Below are positions 34,843 to 42,607 of a stretch of 64,000 nt of DNA, in pieces. The stretch's first letter is position 1; every line of letters starts with the position of its first letter. The stretch lies in contig ONEL01000005.1 of the NCBI GenBank assembly GCA_900316835.1, positions 1 through 64,000 of the forward strand, in the 5' to 3' direction. The notes below the pieces were generated by a model. That model searched no databases and was not told where the DNA came from. It saw only the letters and a list, made by a program, of their open reading frames with translations. The position numbers were made by a program, and so were the translations under genes. The stretch comes from an uncultured Prevotellaceae bacterium (GTDB taxonomy: Bacteria; Bacteroidota; Bacteroidia; Bacteroidales; Muribaculaceae).

Positions 34843-37647
34843 TTAATTAAGTCCCAAGATAATGTTATAGACTGCGGTGACATCGCTACCAGTGATTTCT
34901 CCATCGCCATTTTGGTCGCCATTAACTATAGCGCTGTCGTCCATGTAAAGGATGAAGTTGTAGAGTGCGGTAACATCACTACCAGTGCATTCTCCATCGC
35001 CGTTCACGTCGCCGGCAACCGATGCGTTCTTGCCTATAACAATCCATTCGCCACTCACGTTTTCGCCATTTTGATAGGTCACAGCATGTGAGTCGCTATT
35101 GAAATAAGCGCCTTCGGGCGACAGGAAGGTTAGACCATTATTAAGGACGAGGCTACCGAGATTGGCGATAGTCGAAGCATTTTGACCTCTTGCTTTTACA
35201 ACAGTTCCTGAACCATTGATAGTGAGTGAGGTCGCCGCACTCGCCGAACTACCGCCACCTATAATGCCAAAGTTGTAGCCGTCAAGTTCCAGTTGCACGC
35301 CACCTTCAATCACAAAGCCTGAGCCCACGATCAAGCCCATTTGGCGCTGAGAAGTAACCTTCAGGCTACCCTCGCCATTGATCTTGGCCGACTCGATGTT
35401 GAGTGTCATACCATTTTGACCACTATTGATAGTGTTGGTGCCATTCACGTTGAGTGTGATGTTAGGTATAGAACAAGATAGCCCCATGCTGCTGCTCCTG
35501 CTAATGCTAGCGTCCTTGAGACGCAATGTGTTGCTGATGGGAAGATATTGTACCACACCTTCCACGCCATTGAGCTGCGACAGGTTACCCATGTTCACAC
35601 CATTAACTTGCTGGCCGGCGATGCGCAGTTCATACACAGCCGAGTCGGTGTAATGGATAGTGAAATCGTCGATGATAATAGGTTTGGTCTTAGAGCCCGA
35701 AGTTTGCGAGAGTTTATACCTCACGGGTTGATTGATTTTCAACCTCCACTCAAGGGTGGTGTTTGTTCCACCGTCAAGCTCCATTGAGCCAGCCGGGGTC
35801 CAGTTCTCGCCCTCATCGGTAGAGTAAGATAATTGTAACTTTGCTGTTGCAGCTGCCGACGTGTTAACGGCTTTAACGCTAACCTTGAAGGAATTGATAG
35901 CCACATCGCTATTCATGGTGAGGTAGCTAGGCGATGTCATTGATGCGGCTTTGCTGCCATTGGCATTAGCGTCGGTCACTACTTTTGCCCTCTGGAACGA
36001 CCATGTGCCTATGCTTCCAAGTTCATCGGTTGCGTTGCTACTCTCTTCCATAGCCTCAAAGTCTTCAATCAGCATTGATGGAATCACGTCATTAACCACA
36101 TTGAATGTGATAATATTGTTTTGCTCGGTAATATCGGCAAGACCATACTGGCATGGCTCTCCAGCCCATGTGAGCAGTGCTGGGTCGGTTACCGAGTTCA
36201 GTTCTGTAACATTATGTGAGCTGGGGAAAGCGGTGCTTCCTTCATTTGCGTCATAGGCACGCACCAGTTCATAGTAGTTGTGTGATGGATCGCTGTTCAC
36301 GTCATTGTTTTGCCATGCTTGTGGATTGCTGTAATCTACACGTGTAACAAGCAGTCCATGACCAGGCAGGGTGGAATCCCATTTGTTGGGCTGGCGGTTC
36401 TCAAAGAGGAAGAATTCGTTATCGTTATTTGTGGGCAAGCGATAACCGGTGTTGCTGATGTTCACTGCCTGCAAGCTCTTGGCTCCAGGTGTCAGTGCCG
36501 GTGGCTCGTTGGTAAATCCCAGTTCCCAGCGCTCCCACAGGCTGTAGCCCACAGGGGTGCGACCATAGTTGTAGTGGCTACCGCCTGCCATGACGTCCCA
36601 GCCACCAGGGTGGTTGCTCTCGCCACCACTGCCACTGTAGTCGGTGTCGTAGAGGTCGGGCAATCCCAGCACGTGACCAAACTCATGGCAAATGGTGCCA
36701 ATGGCATTGGGGATGGTGTAGCCGTAGCTCTCCCATCCATAAATCTCGCACGACGAGGCGTAGCGTCCCATGTACTTGCCGTCGAGTTGAATATAATAGG
36801 GGTAGCTGTCGTTATAGAGGTAGCTCATGTGTGGCCACAGGTAGCCCTCGTTGTTGCCACTGTAGCTCGACGAGTATCCGGCAACCATGAAGAACACCAT
36901 GTCGATAGAGCCGTCATTGTCGGCGTCATAATTTGTGAAATCCACTTGGCTATCAACGGCAGTGAGCGCGTCACGAAAAATTTGACGAGCTTTGGAGTCG
37001 CCCTCGTAGCATGAATAATCGAGATTTACAGGACCCACCACGTCAAACTCAGGGTCAAACTGACCCATTGAGTTGTCGTAGTAGTAGTCGCGCACACTGC
37101 CGGTGCACCGCTGGAAACTCCCTTGATGGTAGAATCCGCTATAATTCTCGGTGTTACACAGCTGGTCATAGAAGCTGTTGGGATCACTCATGCCAAACTG
37201 GCGGTCGTTGTAGTTAATAAGGATGATAAGTCCACGAAACTTGCTGTAGTCAACCACAGCTTCCTTTTTGCCTACATTATTTCTCTTGTCGCGAGTGGTG
37301 CGCAAGCGAGTGGCATTGGCTACGCTGGTTTTATCAACAAGGTGCTTGGGCATCGAGGCAAGCATTGTTCGCTCTTGCGTGCCACGTGTGGCAGGGTCGT
37401 GGGCGAGCACGCCTGTCGACGACAGCTTTTCGCCCATGAGGGTTGCATATTCCCAGCGCCCCTTGTTGTTGATGATTGTGTAACCATCTACTGTGATGTT
37501 GAAATGGTAATACTCATCTCCCACAAGCACCAGTCGCAGGTTCTCGCCATTGGGTTGCTTAACGGTCACGGGTGTGGGATTAGCGGGCTCTGCACTGGCA
37601 ACCAATGCCAGCATGAGAGCCATCAATAAAAGTGAAATCTTTCTCAT
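34843..37647 (-). CDS. Secreted M6-family metalloprotease with C-terminal dockerin-like repeats
   Basis: The 934-residue protein has a signal peptide (1-19, ending ASA) and an M6 (immune-inhibitor-A-like) catalytic domain. The zinc motif HEFGHVLGLPD places His321, Glu322 and His325. A lectin-like beta-sandwich follows near residues 525-680 (LIEDFEAMEE onward), then a beta-helix-like stretch. The last 65 residues hold two EF-hand-like units, GDVNGDGECTGSDVTALYN and GDQNGDGEITGSDVTAVYN, as in type I dockerins. It should digest extracellular protein. The same C-terminal pair is found on the alpha-amylase at 50.4-52.5 kb. I find no classical type A T9SS C-terminal domain and no cohesin. Confidence 0.92.
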   Translation of the reverse strand: MRKISLLLMALMLALVASAEPANPTPVTVKQPNGENLRLVLVGDEYYHFNITVDGYTIINNKGRWEYATLMGEKLSSTGVLAHDPATRGTQERTMLASMPKHLVDKTSVANATRLRTTRDKRNNVGKKEAVVDYSKFRGLIILINYNDRQFGMSDPNSFYDQLCNTENYSGFYHQGSFQRCTGSVRDYYYDNSMGQFDPEFDVVGPVNLDYSCYEGDSKARQIFRDALTAVDSQVDFTNYDADNDGSIDMVFFMVAGYSSSYSGNNEGYLWPHMSYLYNDSYPYYIQLDGKYMGRYASSCEIYGWESYGYTIPNAIGTICHEFGHVLGLPDLYDTDYSGSGGESNHPGGWDVMAGGSHYNYGRTPVGYSLWERWELGFTNEPPALTPGAKSLQAVNISNTGYRLPTNNDNEFFLFENRQPNKWDSTLPGHGLLVTRVDYSNPQAWQNNDVNSDPSHNYYELVRAYDANEGSTAFPSSHNVTELNSVTDPALLTWAGEPCQYGLADITEQNNIITFNVVNDVIPSMLIEDFEAMEESSNATDELGSIGTWSFQRAKVVTDANANGSKAASMTSPSYLTMNSDVAINSFKVSVKAVNTSAAATAKLQLSYSTDEGENWTPAGSMELDGGTNTTLEWRLKINQPVRYKLSQTSGSKTKPIIIDDFTIHYTDSAVYELRIAGQQVNGVNMGNLSQLNGVEGVVQYLPISNTLRLKDASISRSSSMGLSCSIPNITLNVNGTNTINSGQNGMTLNIESAKINGEGSLKVTSQRQMGLIVGSGFVIEGGVQLELDGYNFGIIGGGSSASAATSLTINGSGTVVKARGQNASTIANLGSLVLNNGLTFLSPEGAYFNSDSHAVTYQNGENVSGEWIVIGKNASVAGDVNGDGECTGSDVTALYNFILYMDDSAIVNGDQNGDGEITGSDVTAVYNIILGLN

Positions 37648-37711
37648 GCGTATTGTTATTATAAGTGAGTGTGTTAATGGCAGGTGATGTTCCTTACCGT
37701 TATGTTTTTTA

Positions 37712-38674
37712 TTATCTTCTTGAAATCCAAGCCCTTTTGCACGACGATGGCAACAACGCCTTAGCTCGGCGCAGCTCTTTCTCGCTATTGCTCTGAGCCA
37801 CTACAATGAGGTGATGCTTGCCACTGTTGACAACACGTGTTTTAATGCCTTTCTTGGCATAGCGCTTCACCATCTTTTGGGCTTGACTGGCGCGATGGCA
37901 GGTGTTGATAACTAGCAGGCGCGAGCCGTGCAAGTCGCTGGGCATGCCGGGATTGAAGACGTCGTCGTCTTCTTGAGCTTGTTTCTTGCTGGAAACGGCT
38001 TGAGTAGCTTTGTCGTCGAGAACCGTGATTTTGTTGTCGCTGGCTGTAGCTGTGGTAGCGGGTTTCACGCTCACCACTTGCGCGGGCTTTGTCTTCACTT
38101 CCACCATGTTCATGCTGGCGCTCTGCGTGGAGCGATCGATGATGACCGGGGTGGAGAACAGTACTCCCACTGCTAAGATTGCGGCAACCGATGCGGCGGC
38201 CTTCATGCGCTCATGCCACAAGTTGCCGGTGATGATAACTTGCGGTGACGATGTGGCTTGATTGATGGTGCTGAGCTTCAAGTCGTGCAAGCCAAAGAAC
38301 TCGTTGAAAGCCTCGTCTTGGGAGAATGGCTCAAATTCCATTTTGCCACGGTCGTTGAGCTTGAATAATCCCAAGCGACCAAAAGCCACCTCGCTACCGG
38401 TGGCCATCTGGCTCTTGAACGATGCTACGCCCGTGGCTATCACATTGCACGCCTCGTTGTAGCTAATGCCATTGCGGCGGGCTATTGATGTGGCGAGCAA
38501 GCCGTCGTTGTGGGTAATGCTGGGGTTGAATCCTATTGAGCGGCGAGGCTTCAGCATTGTGTCGCCCTGCAGCTGCGATGGTGCATAATTAGCTATCAGT
38601 GCTCCCCAGCCGGGAACCACCACGCAGTCGTTATACATCATCAAGTATTCTATGTGTTGAGTAATTGTTATCAT
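37712..38674 (-). CDS. HU-CCDC81 and SPOR domain protein
   Basis: The ATG at 38674 (MITITQHIEYLMMYNDCVVVPGWGA) is preferred because the -7 box ends 6 nt upstream; a longer frame would run through the promoter. The 320-residue product has two HU-CCDC81-type domains (to about residue 130), a single membrane helix near residues 160-178 (KAAASVAAILAVGVLFSTPVII) and a C-terminal SPOR domain (LLVINTCHRASQAQKMVKRYAKKGIK...). SPOR binds denuded septal peptidoglycan, so the protein links a cytosolic, possibly DNA- or protein-binding head to the division site. This architecture is typical of Bacteroidota. Confidence 0.9.
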   Translation of the reverse strand: MITITQHIEYLMMYNDCVVVPGWGALIANYAPSQLQGDTMLKPRRSIGFNPSITHNDGLLATSIARRNGISYNEACNVIATGVASFKSQMATGSEVAFGRLGLFKLNDRGKMEFEPFSQDEAFNEFFGLHDLKLSTINQATSSPQVIITGNLWHERMKAAASVAAILAVGVLFSTPVIIDRSTQSASMNMVEVKTKPAQVVSVKPATTATASDNKITVLDDKATQAVSSKKQAQEDDDVFNPGMPSDLHGSRLLVINTCHRASQAQKMVKRYAKKGIKTRVVNSGKHHLIVVAQSNSEKELRRAKALLPSSCKRAWISRR

Positions 38675-38680
38675 AGCCCG

Positions 38681-38688
38681 CAAATTTA
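38681..38688 (-). promoter_or_regulatory. -7 box deciding the start of the HU/SPOR gene
   Basis: TAAATTTG on the minus strand lies 6 nt before the ATG at 38674. ATTG, 20 bp upstream, is a partial -33 match. Confidence 0.6.
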
Positions 38689-38755
38689 CTACATTTACCA
38701 CACTTGAGCAATAGTTGTTGAAAAGTTTTTTCTATTATATTGCCTCTCAAAAGGC

Positions 38756-39679
38756 TTATTCACCTATCATGTTCCTTGCCGATTGCTCGTCAAGGCCATT
38801 AGCTACAGCAAGTTTCAAGTCGCGTTCCATGTCCTCACGGTTAAAGCGCATTTTGTTGAGCTTGGCGCGCAGAACATAGATAAATGGGTCTTCGGGGTCG
38901 AGCTCAAGGGCGTTGGCAATGTCAATCGACGCGTCGTTGAGCCGGCGCAGGGTCAAGTAACAATCGGCTCGATTAGCCAGTAGGGTAGAGGTGGGTTTTA
39001 CCTTAATCACTTCGCTAAAGCATTCAGCGGCCTTCTCTAGGTTGCCCTCGTGCTTGAAGAGATAGCCTTGCCCCTGGCGTCCCATGCCCGAATTAGGGTT
39101 GATAGCCAGGATGTTGTCAAAGTCTTTTTTAGCCGTTTTGGTGTCGCCCAGGTTCAACGCGATCATGCCATGGTTGTAGCGCGACTCCACATCGCGCTCG
39201 TCAAGCATCATGATGCGCTCATAGTCGGCTTGCGCTTGCGCCAGGCTGTCGACTTGTGCGTAGAGTGCGGCGCGGTTGAGCAGTAGGGTCACAGCGTTAG
39301 GGGTGATGTCGATTGCCATGGAATAGTTGCGCAGTGCCTCTTTCATCTTTCCTTGTCTGCGTTGCAGGGTGGCAAGGTTCGATAGCAGCAGTGAGTTGCT
39401 GGGATTGCTGGGGTCGCTCTTGATAGCTTCGAGCATGAAATGCTCAGCCTCAGGCCATCGCTTGTTGTTGATGTAATGCTGAGCCGAGTCAATAAGTGCG
39501 AAATAAACCGTGGTGGTGTCAATTATTATGGAATAGTCGATGGGTTTGGTAACCTTCACCGGGTCGGGCTTGAGACCTCGCTCAAACTTCATGTTTTGCT
39601 CGTTAATCGACTGTATCGCCTGGGCGCTTGCAGTTATAGTCACCATGAGCATTATTATTGTGTTAGCAATGCGTTTCAT
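38756..39679 (-). CDS. Exported TPR protein
   Basis: The 307-residue protein has a signal peptide (about 1-19, ending ASA) and at least five tetratricopeptide repeats from about residue 58 on (NKRWPEAEHFMLEAIKSDPSN, GKMKEALRNYSMAIDITPNA, GNLEKAAECFSEVIKVKPTS, NDASIDIANALELDPED). It is probably a periplasmic adaptor. The HU/SPOR gene lies 81 nt downstream with its own -7 box, so the two are not necessarily co-transcribed. No specific function can be assigned. Confidence 0.83.
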   Translation of the reverse strand: MKRIANTIIMLMVTITASAQAIQSINEQNMKFERGLKPDPVKVTKPIDYSIIIDTTTVYFALIDSAQHYINNKRWPEAEHFMLEAIKSDPSNPSNSLLLSNLATLQRRQGKMKEALRNYSMAIDITPNAVTLLLNRAALYAQVDSLAQAQADYERIMMLDERDVESRYNHGMIALNLGDTKTAKKDFDNILAINPNSGMGRQGQGYLFKHEGNLEKAAECFSEVIKVKPTSTLLANRADCYLTLRRLNDASIDIANALELDPEDPFIYVLRAKLNKMRFNREDMERDLKLAVANGLDEQSARNMIGE

Positions 39680-39703
39680 TCAGTTGATTTTTTGGAATTT
39701 CAA

Positions 39704-39711
39704 CAAAGATA
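39704..39711 (-). promoter_or_regulatory. -7 box for the exported TPR gene
   Basis: TATCTTTG on the minus strand lies 24 nt upstream of the start codon. No clear -33 element. Confidence 0.5.
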
Positions 39712-39852
39712 AATATCGCATTTTATAAAAAGGTGATGTGTTTAGTATTTTTATAAATGTTTAACCCAATTACTTATTAGACCACCTAGAGTCATTTTTC
39801 AAATATCAAAACCAAGTTAACAAAATATTGTCATGGTTTGCGAATTTTTATT

Positions 39853-39860
39853 TACTTTTG
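39853..39860 (+). promoter_or_regulatory. -7 box for the mscS operon
   Basis: TACTTTTG lies 26 nt before the start codon. A TTTG is present at 39837-39840, but its 12-bp spacing is too short for a standard -33 element. Confidence 0.5.
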
Positions 39861-39886
39861 CAGGTTGATAAGTAATAAAATAAATA

Positions 39887-41029
39887 ATGATAGTAGACGC
39901 ACCTATAATTCAAAACTCGGCGGTCGCCGACTCGCTGGCTCGAGTAACAAAGAAGTTTCAGGCGCTGCCCGACTCGCTCTCGACAATGACCCCCGAGAAG
40001 CTACATGAAGGCATCAAAAACTTTAACTGGAATGAAGTGATTTCACAACTCACCGACACTGGCGTGTCGCTGGCCCTGCGCATTGCCGCGGCGGTGCTGG
40101 TGTTCTTGGTGGGACGATTTATTATCACGCGCTTGTACCACCTGCTACTGAGCGTGATGGTGGGGCGCAACGTGGACCGCTCGCTCACCACCTTCCTGCT
40201 GAGCTTGTTCAGGATGACGTTCTTCTTCCTACTACTAATAATTGTAATTAGTATCCTGGGTATCGAGACTAGTTCGTTTATCGCTATCTTTGCCTCGGCG
40301 GGAATTGCTATAGGAATGGCTTTTAGCGGCACTCTGCAAAACTTTGCGGGGGGAGTGCTCATCTTGATGCTTAAGCCCTACAAGGTGGGTGACTACATTG
40401 AGCATGACAAGTACAAGGGCACGGTGAAGGAAATCCAAATATTCCACACCATCATCACCACCTATAATAACGAGTCGATAATTATACCTAATGGAATGCT
40501 CTCAACGGGGACTGTTAATAACTACTCACGCGAGCTGGTGCGAAGACTGGAGTGGAGAGTGGCTATAAGCTATGGCGACGATGTGGATGTGGCACGCAAA
40601 ACCCTGCTCGGAATTATCGCCGCTAACGAACATCTCTTGAAACATGGAACCGAAGAAGAGCACAATGCACCCAATAATGACGAGAATGACGATGAAAAGC
40701 CCACAGGCAACAAAGCGCCATGGTATGTGCGATGGCTAGGAATCAACAAGAAGTTGCAACAAACCGCCGCACAGTGGAGAGAAGAGCGCAAGAAAGCTAT
40801 TCGTGACAATATGCCGCAACTCAACTTTACTCCGTCGGTCAATGTGGAAAGCCTCGATGACAGCGCCGTGACGCTTGTGGTGCGAGCCTGGGTAAAGCAT
40901 GCCGACTACTGGCAGGCTTTCTACGACATCAACGAGGCTATCTACAAGCAGTTGCCACAGCATGGCATTCATTTCCCGTTCCCGCAAATGGATGTGCACC
41001 TCAATAATGAAAACAAGCAAGACCAATGA
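39887..41029 (+). CDS. MscS-family small-conductance mechanosensitive channel
   Basis: The 380-residue protein has three transmembrane helices from about residue 60 to 160. The pore helix region is AGIAIGMAFSGTLQNFAGGVLILMLKPYKVGDYI, and the beta domain holds NESIIIPNGMLSTGTVNNYSR. It should open under membrane tension and release solutes on hypo-osmotic shock. The N-terminal 45 residues precede the first helix. The C-terminal alpha/beta domain is interrupted by about 60 extra, strongly charged residues (about 255-313, with NDENDDEKPTG and WREERKKAIRD). The stop overlaps the start of the next lipoprotein gene by four bases. Confidence 0.93.
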   Translation: MIVDAPIIQNSAVADSLARVTKKFQALPDSLSTMTPEKLHEGIKNFNWNEVISQLTDTGVSLALRIAAAVLVFLVGRFIITRLYHLLLSVMVGRNVDRSLTTFLLSLFRMTFFFLLLIIVISILGIETSSFIAIFASAGIAIGMAFSGTLQNFAGGVLILMLKPYKVGDYIEHDKYKGTVKEIQIFHTIITTYNNESIIIPNGMLSTGTVNNYSRELVRRLEWRVAISYGDDVDVARKTLLGIIAANEHLLKHGTEEEHNAPNNDENDDEKPTGNKAPWYVRWLGINKKLQQTAAQWREERKKAIRDNMPQLNFTPSVNVESLDDSAVTLVVRAWVKHADYWQAFYDINEAIYKQLPQHGIHFPFPQMDVHLNNENKQDQ

Positions 41030-41664
41030 AACAGCTTTTACAATTATTATTTGCTTTTTCGGCGTTAATGACAGTGACTGGTTGCTCACAGCAGCTAAAT
41101 CACACCAGCTATCGCCTGGAGTGCACTATAAGTGATGAGCTTGCCCCCGATAGCGTGTCGCTCATGATTTTTAACAACAGCTATGGCAAGATGGCATGTC
41201 ACCTTGCCACGGTGGCACGCGACAGCACCACGGGAACATTCATCTTCGAGGGACAGATTGAGCAACCATGTGTGGCTTATCTCAAGTTTGATAACGACAG
41301 CACATCGCTGTTTTTGTTCGTGCTGGAGCAGGGGTTGAGTAATATCTCAATCAGCGGCAAGGGGTTGATGATAAGCGCTGGCGAGCTCAACCATGAATAC
41401 ATGGGCTATCTGAAAAAACGGCAAGCAATGATTGCGGCACGGGAGCAGGTGCGAGAAGAATACCTCAAGCTTGCCGCGCCCGACTCGGTGATTTCTATTG
41501 CTCAGGAACGGCAATTCATGCAGCGCGACAGTATGCTGTGCGACTCGTTGCAACGCATCACGCTTGCCGCGATCAATCGTGATAATCCCGCTTCGCGCAT
41601 CATCTACGATCGCTACGTCGAGACACTATCACGACATTACTTGCGACAAGTAATAATAAAGTAG
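41026..41664 (+). CDS. DUF4369 lipoprotein
   Basis: The 212-residue product has a lipobox (MTVTGC, Cys20). The mature N-terminal part fits DUF4369, a beta-sandwich often fused to thioredoxin domains in Bacteroidota (YRLECTISDELAPDSVSLMIFNN, then TGTFIFEGQIEQPCVAYLKFDND). Here the thioredoxin domain is absent and a helical stretch of about 85 residues closes the protein. Translation is coupled to mscS by an ATGA overlap. Function unknown. Confidence 0.75.
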   Translation: MKQLLQLLFAFSALMTVTGCSQQLNHTSYRLECTISDELAPDSVSLMIFNNSYGKMACHLATVARDSTTGTFIFEGQIEQPCVAYLKFDNDSTSLFLFVLEQGLSNISISGKGLMISAGELNHEYMGYLKKRQAMIAAREQVREEYLKLAAPDSVISIAQERQFMQRDSMLCDSLQRITLAAINRDNPASRIIYDRYVETLSRHYLRQVIIK

Positions 41665-41808
41665 AAATCCGTGCGCCTTTTAACCTGTCGTCGGCCTAAT
41701 AACCAATTTTTGTTTAATATTTTTATCACCTTGTAAAATACTTGATTAATATAATATTTTACTACTTTCAACGTTATTAAAAATAATAACCTAAACACAC
41801 GCGCGACA

Positions 41809-42468
41809 ATGAAACATTATACCAATTTGTTGATGGGCTTTGTTGCCATGATGGCCCTTGTGGCTTGTAATCATGGACCTAATTACCTCTATGTTGATAA
41901 TCAGAGCGATGAGCCCAAGCCTTGCTTTGTTGAGTCGGACAACGACACCGAGGCTTACAATAATGCTTTTACTAGCTATTCCACTGCGAGATTTTATCCT
42001 GTGTTCTCCGAGTTTGAGAAAACTCACCGATACATTGTTGAGAACGAGGGTGCCGAGGCTTGCGATGCCGACGAAGGCGAAATGGCTCCACCTGCCGACG
42101 CCGGCGAGGGGGGAGCAATAATCTACACTGGCGATGATGTCACTAGCCTTGATGGCATGGGCTCAGAGCCTATGTATGAGGAATTGTTGAAAATTAATAA
42201 GCCTAATTTTATCCTCTATAAGCTTAACTCTGGTGAAGCGCGCAATGCCGCCAAGGACTTTGTCGACAAGAAAATAAGCTACGATGAATTTCTCAAGAAG
42301 GTGAAAGAAGGAGATGATGTGGCTGTTATCGACCTCTATGACAAGAACTTTGATGCATGTGTCAATATCGACCGCAAGGTGTTTGACGACATGCTTGCTA
42401 AACTGCGCAAGACAATAGCTCAAATCGATAAGGAAGCCGCTGCGCGTAAGGCTGAGGCTTCTAAGTGA
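41809..42468 (+). CDS. Acidic lipoprotein of unknown function
   Basis: The 219-residue protein has a lipobox (MMALVAC, Cys20) and a very acidic middle (EACDADEGEMAPPADAGEGG, near residues 83-102). Its C-terminal half is helical with Lys/Glu/Ala and ends in EAAARKAEASK. I do not recognise a family. The mature protein probably sits at a membrane face through its lipid anchor. It is monocistronic, 144 nt after the DUF4369 gene, and ends 40 nt before a perfect hairpin terminator. Confidence 0.7.
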   Translation: MKHYTNLLMGFVAMMALVACNHGPNYLYVDNQSDEPKPCFVESDNDTEAYNNAFTSYSTARFYPVFSEFEKTHRYIVENEGAEACDADEGEMAPPADAGEGGAIIYTGDDVTSLDGMGSEPMYEELLKINKPNFILYKLNSGEARNAAKDFVDKKISYDEFLKKVKEGDDVAVIDLYDKNFDACVNIDRKVFDDMLAKLRKTIAQIDKEAAARKAEASK

Positions 42469-42508
42469 TTAACCTTAGAAAACAGGATATAAGGTTTTAG
42501 ATATATAG

Positions 42509-42552
42509 ATTGTGTGTCAAAAATGTGAACCACCACATTTTTGACACACAAT
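42509..42552. terminator. Perfect 19-bp bidirectional terminator
   Basis: Arms at 42509-42527 and 42534-42552 are exact complements around a 6-nt loop and are followed by TTT on the plus strand. It separates the acidic lipoprotein gene from the convergent hybrid regulator. Confidence 0.88.
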
Positions 42553-42607
42553 TTTATTTGCCTCGTCTCTCACCATTGCTATGTCTCTAAAGACGTGAGG
42601 CGGGGAG

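Noticed and set aside
34843..35050. Type IX secretion C-terminal domain on the M6 protease
   Set aside because: The C-terminus consists of two EF-hand-like dockerin units and lacks the beta-sandwich and terminal motifs expected of a type A domain.
36310..37014. A 234-codon plus-strand frame inside the M6 protease gene
   Set aside because: It is antisense to the zinc-motif region of the protease and reads as low-information Val/Ala-rich text typical of a reverse-strand shadow.
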